Shown here piece by piece: positions 1-9,472 of a stretch of DNA of 64,000 bases. A program made the translations under genes and the position numbers. How positions within the stretch are numbered: position 1 is the stretch's first letter; every line of letters starts with the position of its first letter. This DNA comes from Methanobrevibacter thaueri. Lineage in GTDB: Archaea; Methanobacteriota; Methanobacteria; Methanobacteriales; Methanobacteriaceae. The notes beneath the pieces were generated by a model that worked only from the letters and a program-made list of their open reading frames with translations, was not told where the DNA came from and did not search any database. The stretch covers positions 1-64,000 of the forward strand of contig NZ_MZGS01000016.1 of the NCBI RefSeq assembly GCF_003111625.1, written 5' to 3'.

Positions 1-1200
1 CAGTAACATTACCTAAAACACAATCACCAGTGTTAGTTACAGTAATATTAAACGCAACAGTATCATTAACAACAACGAAATCTGTAATGTTTAAACTTAC
101 TTTAACAACAGTCATGTTAGGACTGTATACGGTTACATTTGCTGTGTCATTGGTATCATTTGTAACATTTGATTTTGCTGTAACATTGTTTACAAGAGTT
201 CCGTTAGTTAAAGCTTGGAAGTAAACAGTGAATGTAGCATTACCATTCAAACCAAGAGGTTTAAGGTATTTAAATGTCACATTATCCTCACTACTCCAAT
301 CAGCACCAACAAACCTAATAAACCTAAATTCAGAAGGTTTGAAGAACTCAGTCACAGTAACATTACCTAAAACACAATCACCAGTATTGGTTACAGTAAT
401 ATTAAACGCAACAGTATCATTAACAACAACGAAATCTGTAATGTTTAAACTTACTTTAACAACAGTCATGTTAGGACTGTATACGGTTACATTTGCTGTG
501 TCATTGGTATCATTAGTAACATTAGACCTAGCAGTTACATTATTCACCAAAGTACCATTAACTAAAGCTTTAAAGTAAACAGTGAATGTCGCGTTAGCCC
601 CTATACCAAGATCTTGACCATAGAAGAAAGTCCTATTGTCCTGGGATACAGACCAATCAGCACCAACAAATCCAAGATATTTAAATTTGTTAGCATCAAA
701 CTGCTCAGTCACATTCACACTACCTAAAACACAATCACCAGTGTTAGTAACAGTAATATTAAATGCAACAGTATCATTAACAATAACGAAATCTGTAATG
801 TTTAAACTTACTTTAACAACAGTCATGTTAGGACTGTAAACAGTAACATTAGCAGTGTCATTGGTATCATTAGTAACATTAGACCTAGCAGTAACATTAT
901 TCACCAAAGTACCATTAACTAAAGCTTTAAAGTAAATAGTAAATGTCGCGTTAGCTCCAATACCAAGATCTTGACCATAGAAGAAAGTCCTATTGTCCTG
1001 GGATACAGACCAATCAGCACCAACAAATCCAAGATATCTAAACTCAGAATCATTGAACACATCAGTCACATTCACACTACCTAAAACACAATCACCAGTA
1101 TTGGTTACAGTAATATTAAACGCAACAGTATCATTAACAACAACGAAATCTGTAATGTTTAAACTTACTTTTTCAACAGTCATGTTAGGTTTATAAGCGG
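1..1200 (-). repeat. Four near-identical tandem repeats of 354-357 bp inside the adhesin gene
   Basis: The same segment recurs with anchor points (cagtaatatt) at 40, 394, 751 and 1108, so the periods are 354, 357 and 357 bp, or 118-119 codons. Each encodes an Ig/CARDB-like unit with a motif of the form NITVTNTGDCVLGNV and, in some copies, WSVSQD. The copies are almost identical at DNA level, which suggests recent duplication or gene conversion. Two diverged copies of the same fold lie at about 1200-1880. The array continues beyond the left edge. Confidence 0.9.
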
Positions 1201-4200
1201 TAGTGTTGTTACTTGCTGTATCAGTTTGGTTTCCTGTTTCATTAGTAGTTAGATTAACTGTGTTGATTAAAGTACCGTTAACTAATGCCTTAAATATGAC
1301 AGTGAAGTTGACACATTCATTTGCAGCCAAACTACCGTCATATGTGAAAACATTACCATTTCTGGACCATTTATCCTGATTGGTATAGTTGACAAACTGC
1401 AATTCAGTTGAATTGAAGATTTCAGTAACTGTAACATTGTGTAAAATAATATCATTTGTATTATTTACAACAATTACAAACTGAACTTCCTCTCCAACGT
1501 AAACAGTCTTATTTACAGTCAACTTATCTATCAATTTAAGAACTTTAGTTTCATTCCTTGCTTGGAAAGTCTTGTTTCCTGTTTCATTAGTTGTCACATT
1601 TACTGTGTTGATTATGGTACCTGTAACTAGAGTTTTAAAGATAACTGTTAAATAAGCACTCTCATTAGTACTCAAGCTACCATTATATGTGAAAACAGTA
1701 CCATTTCTAGTCCATTGAGTATGGTTAATGTAGTCAACTAACTGCAATTGAGATGAATTGAAGATTTCAGTAACTGTAATGTTATGTAAAGTTTCATTAA
1801 ATGTATTATTTAAAACAATTACAAACTGAACTTCCTCTCCAAGGAAAACAGTACTGTTTAATGTAATCTTTTCAACCAACTCATGAGGTACGACTCTGAA
1901 TGAGGAACGGTTTTCAATGGCAGTGTAATAGGTACTTTCCCTATAAATTGCCTCAACAGTATAATTTCCTTTTTTCAAGCCTTGAAGAAGCAATGTTGTA
2001 GCACCATAAATGTCAGTCTTATTAATTTCAGCATATGTGACATCTTTTACTACATTGCCCCCTTCATCATAAACAATAATCCTGATAATCTGGTTGTTTT
2101 CGAAAGGATATTGATAGATGTCCTCACCGTCATGGCTGTTTTCAGGCCCAATAACAGGGTTTATGTCTTCGGCTGGAGTATGCTTAATGATTTCAGTACC
2201 ATTCATAGCATAGAATGGGTAGCTGATGTTATTTACAGTAACATCACTTTCCTGATTATAAATTGCATTAGCAATGTTGTCTCCACCTTTATGATAAACG
2301 ATGATTGTAATGTTTTCGCCCTCATAAATTGTTGCAATGTATTTAAAGTCTTCACAAGAACAGTTGCATTTACCTTCACTTGAACAATTTCCAGAGCAGC
2401 CACAGCCACATTCGCACTCATCATAACTGCTTGCACGGATGACATCAATCATTCCATTGGCCCGCATTGAATCTAACATTCTATTATGTACACTATTCAT
2501 AGTGTTTTCACGATTCCGTGTATTATGACTTGAACAATTGCAGCTGCAATTGCAAACGCCTTTCACAGTACAGTTAGCTGTACTGTTCCACCTGTCATAA
2601 TCAATGATTAACAGATAGGATTTAGCCTGATTGTCAAAGAAACTTGAATCATGAACCCTCAATGTGGAATCCTGTACATATATTGCAGAACCGTTTGTAG
2701 CAGTGTTATATGTAAAGTTACCTTGAACATCAATGTTTTCAGAGTATGAAACGTGAATTGCTCCACCTTCACCTCTGTCCCTGTCGATGTCTCCGGTAGC
2801 ATGGTTGCTGTAGAATGTGGAATTTTTGATAATTAAATCGTTGGCATACATGATTTGAGCAAAACCACCATTTTCTGCAGTGTTGTTGAAAGCATAGATA
2901 TCTTCCATGTAAAGATTTTCACCATAACATACCATTGCCCCACCAGTTTCATCTGCTAAATTGGATGAAATGTTGTTGTGGGTGAAATTGGTGTTTGCCC
3001 CTTGTATCGCCATAGCTCCTCCGGAACTGAATGATGGAAACTCTTCACTGTTGTGAGCTTCGTTAAAGGTGATGTTGTTGTATGTGAATAGGCTGTTATC
3101 ACCATCAATATAGATAGCACCACCCATATATGCTGAATTTCTGGAGATGTTGTTGCCTGTGAAGATACTGTTACTTCCCTCAATGGCTATTGCACCTCCT
3201 CCAAAATCAGCGGTATTGTCAACAAGAGTACAGTTTTTAACAACGTTGTCATCACCTGCAACATAGGTGGATCCACCCAAATAAGCATGGTTATTTACTG
3301 AAGTAACATTCTCAAAGACATTCTCGTTTCCTCTGATGTAAACAGCACCACCTTCTTCGGTAGCATTACAGTTGGACAAGGTCACATTGACAAAAGTACA
3401 GTTGTCACCTGCAACGTCCAAACCACCACCACGAACATCAGCGGTGTTGTTGTTCAAATCAGAATTTTTAACAATAATGTTGTTACCTTCGATAAATGAA
3501 GAACCACCACGTTCAGCATGGTTATGAATGGAAGTAACATTGTCGAAGACTGTGTTGTTACCCTTAACGTAAACAGCACCACCATCCTTAGCAGCGTTAC
3601 AGTCGGACAAAGTCACGTTAACGAAAGTACAGTTGTTACCCGCAACGTCCAAACCACCACCATTTATAGTAGCACTATTGTTGTTCAGGTTACAGTTCTT
3701 AACAACAACCTCATCACCAGCTATATATGAGGAACCTCCTTCCTGAGCAGTGTTGTTAACAGAAGTAACATTATCAAATACGGATTTATCACCTACAACG
3801 TAAACAGCACCACCTAAAGTACCTGCTTCGTTGTTGGATAAACTTACATTGAGAATTTGACAGCCTTCACCACCGCCAATGTTTAAAGCTCCACCTCTTA
3901 ATGTTGCGGAGTTGTTGTCAAGGTTGGAATTTTGAACGGTTACATTACTACCACGAATAAATGTGGAACCTCCAAGATAAGCGGAGTTGTTGTTTGAGTG
4001 AACATTATCAACAAGGATATTGTCACCTACAATGTCAAATCCACCACCTAAACCGGAAGTCTCATTTCTGCTTTCGTTGAAGATAGCTCTATTGTTATTC
4101 AGCTCTCCGTCTCTAACGATAATGTTGGTACCGTTAATGAATGCAGCACCACCACGCTCAGCAGTGTTGTTATCAGCGATAACATTGGTCAATGTAGTAC

Positions 4201-7200
4201 CATTTGAATTAACGTAAATAGCACCACCCATAAGACCTGCCTTATTGTTGGATACACTAACATTTTCAACATTACAACCGTCACCTGCAATATTAATACC
4301 ACCACCACGTAAGGTAGCGGAGTTGTTGTCCAGGTTACAGTTCTGAACGGTTACATTATCACCACGAATAAATGTAGAACCTCCAAGATAAGCGGAGTTA
4401 TTGTTTGAGTGAACATTATCAACAAGGATATTGTCACCGACAATGTCAAATCCACCACCTAAACCGGAAGCTTCAGGATTGCTTTCGTTGAAGATAGCTT
4501 TGTTGTTGTTCAATTCACCATCTCTAACGATAATGTTGGTACCGTTAATGAATGCAGCACCACCACGTTCAGCAGTGTTATTGTCCGCAACAATATTGGT
4601 TAATGTAGTACCATTTGAATTAACGTAAATAGCACCACCCATAAGACCTGCATTATTGTTGGATACATCAACATTTTCTATTGTACAGTTGTCTCCTGCA
4701 ATATTTAAACCACCACCACGTAAGGTAGCAGTGTTGTTGTCTAGGATACAATCTTTAATAATAGTGTTGTTACCACGTATAAATGTTGAACCTCCACGAT
4801 AAGCAGTGTTGTTTACGGATGTAACATTGATGAATTTACAGTCATTACCGAATACGTCGATTGCACCACCGATACCTGAATTGTCAGGGTCGCTTTCATT
4901 GAAAATAGCTTGGTTATTACTGAATGTTGAATTTGATACAGTAATGTTATTTCCTTCAATGAATACTGATCCTCCACGGCTAGCGGTGTTGTTGAGTGAG
5001 TCAATTTCGTAAATGTTTAAGTCATCGGTTTTGATGTATATTGCTCCACCTTCTCTGTCTGCGTGGTTATTTGACACTTCAAGGTCATAAACTTTACAGT
5101 CATCACCAGCGATGTCGATTCCACCACCTCTACCGGAACCCTCAGTTCCGTTATAAAGTGCTTTATTTCCATCTAAAGTACAGTTGTGAACATCAGCATT
5201 GTTTCCTTCAATAAATGTGGAACCTCCTTTGGCAGCTGTGTTGTTTACGGATGTTACATTAGTGAATGTTGCATCGTTACCTCTAACGTATACAGCACCT
5301 CCTTCGGCACTGGCATAGTTATCGGATACATCAACATTATAAACAGTACAATTGTCACCTAAAATGTTTAGACCTCCACCACGCAAAGTAGCGTTGTTTC
5401 CGTCAAAAATACAATCGTGAACAACAGTGTTGTTCCCTTCAATAAATGTTGATCCACCACGATTTGCAGAGTTGTCGACAGAGTGAATATCATAAACCTC
5501 TAAATCATTGGATTTAATGTACATCGCTCCACCATCATTGTCGGCATGGTTGTTTGAAACATCCAAGTCATAGACTTGACAGTTTTTACCAGCGATGTCC
5601 AGTGCACCACCTCTACCGCTGTTATCACTTCCATTGGATAGAGCTTGGTTTCCATCTAGGGTACAGTTGTGAACCAATGCGTTGTCACCTTCAATGAATG
5701 TTGAACCTCCGCGAGAAGCAGTGTTGTTAAATGATGTTACATTATAGAATGTTGCATCGTTACCTTTAACGTATACAGCACCTCCATCAGTACCAGCATT
5801 ATTATCGGATACATCGACATCGTATACAGTACAGTTGTTACCTAAAATGTTTAGACCTCCACCACGAAGGGTAGCATTGTTTCCGTCTAAAGTACAATTG
5901 TGAACGACAATGTTGTTACCTTCAATAAAGGTTGATCCACCTAATTGAGCGGTGTTGTTTACTGAATTGATGTCGTAGATGTTAAGATTACTACTTTTGA
6001 TGTAGACAGCTCCACCTTCTCCGTCAGCGTGGTTGTTGGACACTTCCAAATCGTAAACCTTACAGTTGTCACCGGCAAGGTCCAATCCACCACCCCTACC
6101 GCTTAATCCGGTAGAAGAAGAATTGTAAGCATTGTTTCCAACTAAAGTACAGTTGTGTACATCTGCATTGTTACCATCAACAAATGTGGAACCTCCTCTG
6201 TTAGCGGTGTTGTTGAATGAGTATACATCAACAAATGTTGCATCGTTACCTTTAACGTATACAGCTCCACCATCAGTTCCAGCACGGTTGTTTGACACGT
6301 CAACGTTATTTACGTTACAATTGTCACCAGCAACATTTAATCCTCCACCACGCAAAGTAGCGTTGTTATTGTTTAATGTACAATTATCTACTAAAGTATT
6401 GTCTCCACGAATAAATGCTGCACCACCAAGGCTTGCATTGTTATTATTAGCGGTTACATTAGTGAATCTACAGTTATTACCGAGTACATCTAATCCTCCA
6501 CCAATACCTGACTCTTCATTGCCGTTATAAATAGCACTGTTGTTGCAGAATGTGGAATTCTGTATGACTGCATTGTTACCTCTAATGAATGAGGAACCAC
6601 CGCGAGCAGCGGTGTTGTTATTTGAGGTAATGTTGTCGAAAAATGCACCTTCTGTAATCAAATAAATAGCACCACCGTCGGTACCTGCCCTATTGTTTGA
6701 TATGTCAGAATTTCTGAATTCTGTAGGTGAAGATGTAGCGTTGATGAAAAATCCACCACCTTCAGAAATAGCGGTGTTGTTTTCAAATGTACTGTTTTCA
6801 ACTGAAACAGTTGCAATAATAAATAAATCAACTGCTCCACCTCTGTCTGCAGTGTTATTGTAACATTCACAATCCACAATGTCTACATGCTCAATATGAT
6901 ACATGTGAAGAGCACCACCTTGTGCCCTTTCGTCGGCACGGTCTCCTTTAGCGGTGTTTCCGATGAATGTTGTGTTTATGTAACGTAATGATGGTCTTGG
7001 ACTTACAATATCGTCGATTGTAACGTCAATACCCCCACCGTTACCGTTGAAAGCGGTGTTGTTTATTAATTCTGAATCATATGTGTTGAATGAGCCTCTT
7101 AAAGCTCCACCATATGAACCACTATTATTAATGAAAGAAGAACCATAAACGCTTACTTCCTGAACACAGGACCAGATAGCTCCTCCACCGTTTGGAACAC

Positions 7201-9163
7201 CTCTTCCATCTCCGAGAGTACTTAATGCTGTGTTATTAATGAAAGTGGAATTGTAGAAATTCCAGCCTGCAGCATCATTGTTTACTCTTACAGCACCACC
7301 ACCGATATTAGCGGTGTTGTTGATAAAGGTACAATTATCGACTACTCCATTGGTACTTCCCACTACATCAATGGCACCACCATAATCGGTATTGTCACCA
7401 TTGATGAATGTGATACCCTGGAGAGTTACACCATCAACATTATTTATAGTGAATATTCCGGATTTTCCTTCAGCATTCAATACAGTGCCGTCAACACCAA
7501 TGATTGAAATTGGCTTATTTATTACCATTTCATCACTAATATCATTTAAATAAGTGATATCTTTTAGCATTAAAATAGCACCGGCTTCGGCATTGTCAAT
7601 TGCTCTTTGAATATCGGAAAAAGCATCACCTTCAACATTCACAATACCAAAAGTACCTTCTTTTGTTTTACCGTCTAAATAAGTAGCGGTGTAAGTATAA
7701 CTATCCATTGGAAGATGTGAATAATCATAAGTGATTTGACCATTGCTATCAGTAAAATCAGTAACAGTATCTACTAAATCCCCATTAGAATTGCGGATTT
7801 CCAATTGAATTTCTTCATTAGGTAAAGGAACTTTAGAACCTTCCTCACCAGATGCTCCTTCAATGTTTCCGACAACAATATTGGAATAGTCAGTAGCTAA
7901 TGTAAATGTCAACACAGGATATCCTGCGACAACACTTAAATCTGTTACTCCTCCAAGTTCACAGTTTGAAACTTTACCGTCAGCACTACCGTAAGCGTAA
8001 ATTGCTTTACCTGAATTAGCGGTGTTGTCTGTAAAATTACAGTAGCTCATATCTGCATTATGGCAGTCATCTTCAATATAGATGGCTCCACCATTAACTG
8101 CAGAGTTACCTGTAAAATTACAGTTTGTCAAACTTGCATCATCGTGTGCAATATCTATAGCACCACCACCAATGTTTCCATTTGTAGCAGTATTTTCTTC
8201 AAATTCAGAATTTATTACAGTTAATTCCGGTCTTCCAGCATGAATTGCACCACCCATACCGCCGCTATTCTTTTTAAATTTAGAATTGGTTATTGTGAAT
8301 CCTGTTCCATCACCAACAATATTGATGGCACCACCATAACCCCAAGTTTCAGCAGTATTTTCCGTGAAATTACAACTATCAATTTTTAAATTACCTCCGG
8401 AAGCAACATGTATTGCACCACCATGAGCAGCAGTATTTTCTTCAAAATTACAACCAGTAAATTCACAATCATTTGCTTCTATAAAAACAGCTCCACCGCT
8501 GTTAGAGTGTCTTCCTACATTATTAGTGAAATTACAATTGTTGAATGCAGTATTTGTTCCTTCATCACTAATATGAACGGCTCCACCCCCTTGATATTGA
8601 CAATTATCAAATAAACAATTGTTTATTGTACAATCTGAAGCATCAATATACAGAGCTGAAGCAGGACCATTACCACCATTTGAATTTAAAATTCTAACAT
8701 TATTTAGAGTGATTCCAGGTGCATTAAAGCTAAATACTTTACCAGTATTTGCATTTATTGTTGAAAATCCATTAGGATTGGAGATACTACCTCCGCTAAT
8801 AACAATATTTGCAACATTTACATTGATTGGTCCACCATTATAATCACTCCAGGAAGAAGTAATGTCGTTATTTCCTAAATAAACGGTATCGCCCTCAGCT
8901 ACATTTCCATTGTCAAAATACTGTTGGATCTGTTGAAGTGTAGAACCTGAGAGGTCATGATCAACAGATAAAATCTCATCATCTTCACTAATCTGTAGCT
9001 CATCCATCGAAGAGTCACTCGACGTCGACTGCGATATCGAATCACCCGTATCAGTTAATGTAATATTATTCGTTGCTGAATCTTCCGATGCGCAAACTAC
9101 TCCCACTAAAGATACGAACAAGAATAATATCAAAATAAATACAATCGTATTTTTAATCTTGAT
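1..9163 (-). CDS. Giant secreted adhesin-like protein, N-terminal part (C-terminus off left edge)
   Basis: The reverse frame is open from 9163 to the window edge, 3,054 codons. The N-terminus is a signal peptide: basic start (KIKN), a hydrophobic core of about 18 residues, then CASED. The next 2,100 or so residues (about 8900-2650) are parallel beta-helix repeats of the polymorphic outer-membrane type, with N-N-x-A and GGA-I/F-Y/F-I/V motifs every 25-45 residues. A non-helical Ig-like segment lies near 7900-7500. Two cysteine-rich patches follow (2524-2580 and 2342-2431), then Ig/CARDB-like repeats of about 118 residues from 1880 to the edge. This is the adhesin-like family expanded in Methanobrevibacter, thought to act at the cell surface. 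No ATG, GTG or TTG sits at the ribosome-binding site; see the start-codon entry. The C-terminal anchor is not visible. Confidence 0.9.
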   Translation of the reverse strand, partial: MKIKNTIVFILILFLFVSLVGVVCASEDSATNNITLTDTGDSISQSTSSDSSMDELQISEDDEILSVDHDLSGSTLQQIQQYFDNGNVAEGDTVYLGNNDITSSWSDYNGGPINVNVANIVISGGSISNPNGFSTINANTGKVFSFNAPGITLNNVRILNSNGGNGPASALYIDASDCTINNCLFDNCQYQGGGAVHISDEGTNTAFNNCNFTNNVGRHSNSGGAVFIEANDCEFTGCNFEENTAAHGGAIHVASGGNLKIDSCNFTENTAETWGYGGAINIVGDGTGFTITNSKFKKNSGGMGGAIHAGRPELTVINSEFEENTATNGNIGGGAIDIAHDDASLTNCNFTGNSAVNGGAIYIEDDCHNADMSYCNFTDNTANSGKAIYAYGSADGKVSNCELGGVTDLSVVAGYPVLTFTLATDYSNIVVGNIEGASGEEGSKVPLPNEEIQLEIRNSNGDLVDTVTDFTDSNGQITYDYSHLPMDSYTYTATYLDGKTKEGTFGIVNVEGDAFSDIQRAIDNAEAGAILMLKDITYLNDISDEMVINKPISIIGVDGTVLNAEGKSGIFTINNVDGVTLQGITFINGDNTDYGGAIDVVGSTNGVVDNCTFINNTANIGGGAVRVNNDAAGWNFYNSTFINNTALSTLGDGRGVPNGGGAIWSCVQEVSVYGSSFINNSGSYGGALRGSFNTYDSELINNTAFNGNGGGIDVTIDDIVSPRPSLRYINTTFIGNTAKGDRADERAQGGALHMYHIEHVDIVDCECYNNTADRGGAVDLFIIATVSVENSTFENNTAISEGGGFFINATSSPTEFRNSDISNNRAGTDGGAIYLITEGAFFDNITSNNNTAARGGSSFIRGNNAVIQNSTFCNNSAIYNGNEESGIGGGLDVLGNNCRFTNVTANNNNASLGGAAFIRGDNTLVDNCTLNNNNATLRGGGLNVAGDNCNVNNVDVSNNRAGTDGGAVYVKGNDATFVDVYSFNNTANRGGSTFVDGNNADVHNCTLVGNNAYNSSSTGLSGRGGGLDLAGDNCKVYDLEVSNNHADGEGGAVYIKSSNLNIYDINSVNNTAQLGGSTFIEGNNIVVHNCTLDGNNATLRGGGLNILGNNCTVYDVDVSDNNAGTDGGAVYVKGNDATFYNVTSFNNTASRGGSTFIEGDNALVHNCTLDGNQALSNGSDNSGRGGALDIAGKNCQVYDLDVSNNHADNDGGAMYIKSNDLEVYDIHSVDNSANRGGSTFIEGNNTVVHDCIFDGNNATLRGGGLNILGDNCTVYNVDVSDNYASAEGGAVYVRGNDATFTNVTSVNNTAAKGGSTFIEGNNADVHNCTLDGNKALYNGTEGSGRGGGIDIAGDDCKVYDLEVSNNHADREGGAIYIKTDDLNIYEIDSLNNTASRGGSVFIEGNNITVSNSTFSNNQAIFNESDPDNSGIGGAIDVFGNDCKFINVTSVNNTAYRGGSTFIRGNNTIIKDCILDNNTATLRGGGLNIAGDNCTIENVDVSNNNAGLMGGAIYVNSNGTTLTNIVADNNTAERGGAAFINGTNIIVRDGELNNNKAIFNESNPEASGLGGGFDIVGDNILVDNVHSNNNSAYLGGSTFIRGDNVTVQNCNLDNNSATLRGGGINIAGDGCNVENVSVSNNKAGLMGGAIYVNSNGTTLTNVIADNNTAERGGAAFINGTNIIVRDGELNNNRAIFNESRNETSGLGGGFDIVGDNILVDNVHSNNNSAYLGGSTFIRGSNVTVQNSNLDNNSATLRGGALNIGGGEGCQILNVSLSNNEAGTLGGAVYVVGDKSVFDNVTSVNNTAQEGGSSYIAGDEVVVKNCNLNNNSATINGGGLDVAGNNCTFVNVTLSDCNAAKDGGAVYVKGNNTVFDNVTSIHNHAERGGSSFIEGNNIIVKNSDLNNNTADVRGGGLDVAGDNCTFVNVTLSNCNATEEGGAVYIRGNENVFENVTSVNNHAYLGGSTYVAGDDNVVKNCTLVDNTADFGGGAIAIEGSNSIFTGNNISRNSAYMGGAIYIDGDNSLFTYNNITFNEAHNSEEFPSFSSGGAMAIQGANTNFTHNNISSNLADETGGAMVCYGENLYMEDIYAFNNTAENGGFAQIMYANDLIIKNSTFYSNHATGDIDRDRGEGGAIHVSYSENIDVQGNFTYNTATNGSAIYVQDSTLRVHDSSFFDNQAKSYLLIIDYDRWNSTANCTVKGVCNCSCNCSSHNTRNRENTMNSVHNRMLDSMRANGMIDVIRASSYDECECGCGCSGNCSSEGKCNCSCEDFKYIATIYEGENITIIVYHKGGDNIANAIYNQESDVTVNNISYPFYAMNGTEIIKHTPAEDINPVIGPENSHDGEDIYQYPFENNQIIRIIVYDEGGNVVKDVTYAEINKTDIYGATTLLLQGLKKGNYTVEAIYRESTYYTAIENRSSFRVVPHELVEKITLNSTVFLGEEVQFVIVLNNTFNETLHNITVTEIFNSSQLQLVDYINHTQWTRNGTVFTYNGSLSTNESAYLTVIFKTLVTGTIINTVNVTTNETGNKTFQARNETKVLKLIDKLTVNKTVYVGEEVQFVIVVNNTNDIILHNVTVTEIFNSTELQFVNYTNQDKWSRNGNVFTYDGSLAANECVNFTVIFKALVNGTLINTVNLTTNETGNQTDTASNNTTAYKPNMTVEKVSLNITDFVVVNDTVAFNITVTNTGDCVLGSVNVTDVFNDSEFRYLGFVGADWSVSQDNRTFFYGQDLGIGANATFTIYFKALVNGTLVNNVTARSNVTNDTNDTANVTVYSPNMTVVKVSLNITDFVIVNDTVAFNITVTNTGDCVLGSVNVTEQFDANKFKYLGFVGADWSVSQDNRTFFYGQDLGIGANATFTVYFKALVNGTLVNNVTARSNVTNDTNDTANVTVYSPNMTVVKVSLNITDFVVVNDTVAFNITVTNTGDCVLGNVTVTEFFKPSEFRFIRFVGADWSSEDNVTFKYLKPLGLNGNATFTVYFQALTNGTLVNNVTAKSNVTNDTNDTANVTVYSPNMTVVKVSLNITDFVVVNDTVAFNITVTNTGDCVLGNVT
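2342..2580 (-). other. Two cysteine-rich patches within the adhesin
   Basis: In the adhesin frame, 2524-2580 encodes C-x5-C-x-C-x-C-x-C (GVCNCSCNCSSHN), and 2342-2431 encodes ten cysteines (pattern ECECGCGCSGNC followed by KCNCSCED). The patches are about 50 residues apart, between the beta-helix and the Ig-like repeats. Cysteine is scarce elsewhere in the protein. Alternating C-x-C spacing suits metal or iron-sulfur binding or multiple disulfides; which one is unknown. Confidence 0.85.
3950..4640 (-). repeat. Duplicated beta-helix module, 411-bp period
   Basis: The stretch beginning near 3951 (encoding LGGSTF and GLGGGFDI motifs) recurs almost unchanged 411 bp further on, near 4362. The unit is 137 codons, about four beta-helix rungs. 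Weaker copies of the same rungs extend on both sides, to about 3200 and 6600. Confidence 0.8.
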
Positions 9164-9177
9164 ATTATCTCCTCCAT
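9161..9177 (-). promoter_or_regulatory. Strong Shine-Dalgarno followed by a non-canonical ATC start position
   Basis: Read on the reverse strand, GGAGG is followed after 7 nt by ATC and then codons for KIKN and a signal-peptide core. The adhesin gene ending at 14143 has the same layout, with GGAGG, 7 nt, then TTG. No in-frame ATG exists before codon 53, which lies well after the signal peptide. A TTG at 9187-9185 is in frame but lies upstream of the GGAGG. The start is therefore either ATC, that TTG, or a base change. Confidence 0.6.
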
Positions 9178-9472
9178 TTGAATACAATTTTTTACTTACC
9201 CGTATAATAAATATAATTTATCATACCAATTTAATCAAAATATATGATTAAATCATAAAAAAATGCATATAAATCATTCTAAAGACTAAACAGCCAATTA
9301 GAACAAAGAATAATACATTCCTTTACGAGTTCTATATTAGTTTTTGAAAGTATATAAACTTTATAATTTTATGGCAAAAATGTGTGTAAAATATAACTGT
9401 CATGAAAAAAAGATAAATGAATTTCTTAAAAATCAGAAAAAAATAATTAAAAAAAATAATTTAAGGGAGAAT
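9164..9472. other. Intergenic region between adhesin and acyl-CoA synthetase
   Basis: This 309-bp gap is very AT-rich. It holds the adhesin leader and promoter region; TATA-like stretches on the reverse strand lie near 9262-9273 and 9345-9358, but I cannot tell which is used. A small palindrome of ATGATT and AATCAT lies near 9243-9256. The downstream U-tract of the acyl-CoA synthetase gene is at its right side. No gene is visible. Confidence 0.5.
9437..9456 (-). terminator. U-tract terminator of acyl-CoA synthetase operon
   Basis: Two T-runs of 7 and 8 on the reverse strand (9456-9449 and 9443-9437) lie 17-36 nt past the stop codon. Oligo-T on the coding strand is the usual archaeal termination signal. 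No strong hairpin is seen here. Confidence 0.55.

Noticed and set aside
1-6600. Regular repeats that could suggest a CRISPR array or satellite
   Set aside because: The repeats are in-frame coding units of 118-137 codons with no unique spacers and no cas genes.
1-6900. Many short forward-strand ORFs of 60-130 codons across the adhesin
   Set aside because: They are antisense shadows of the repeated adhesin codons; their repeats follow the coding frame and they have no ribosome-binding sites.
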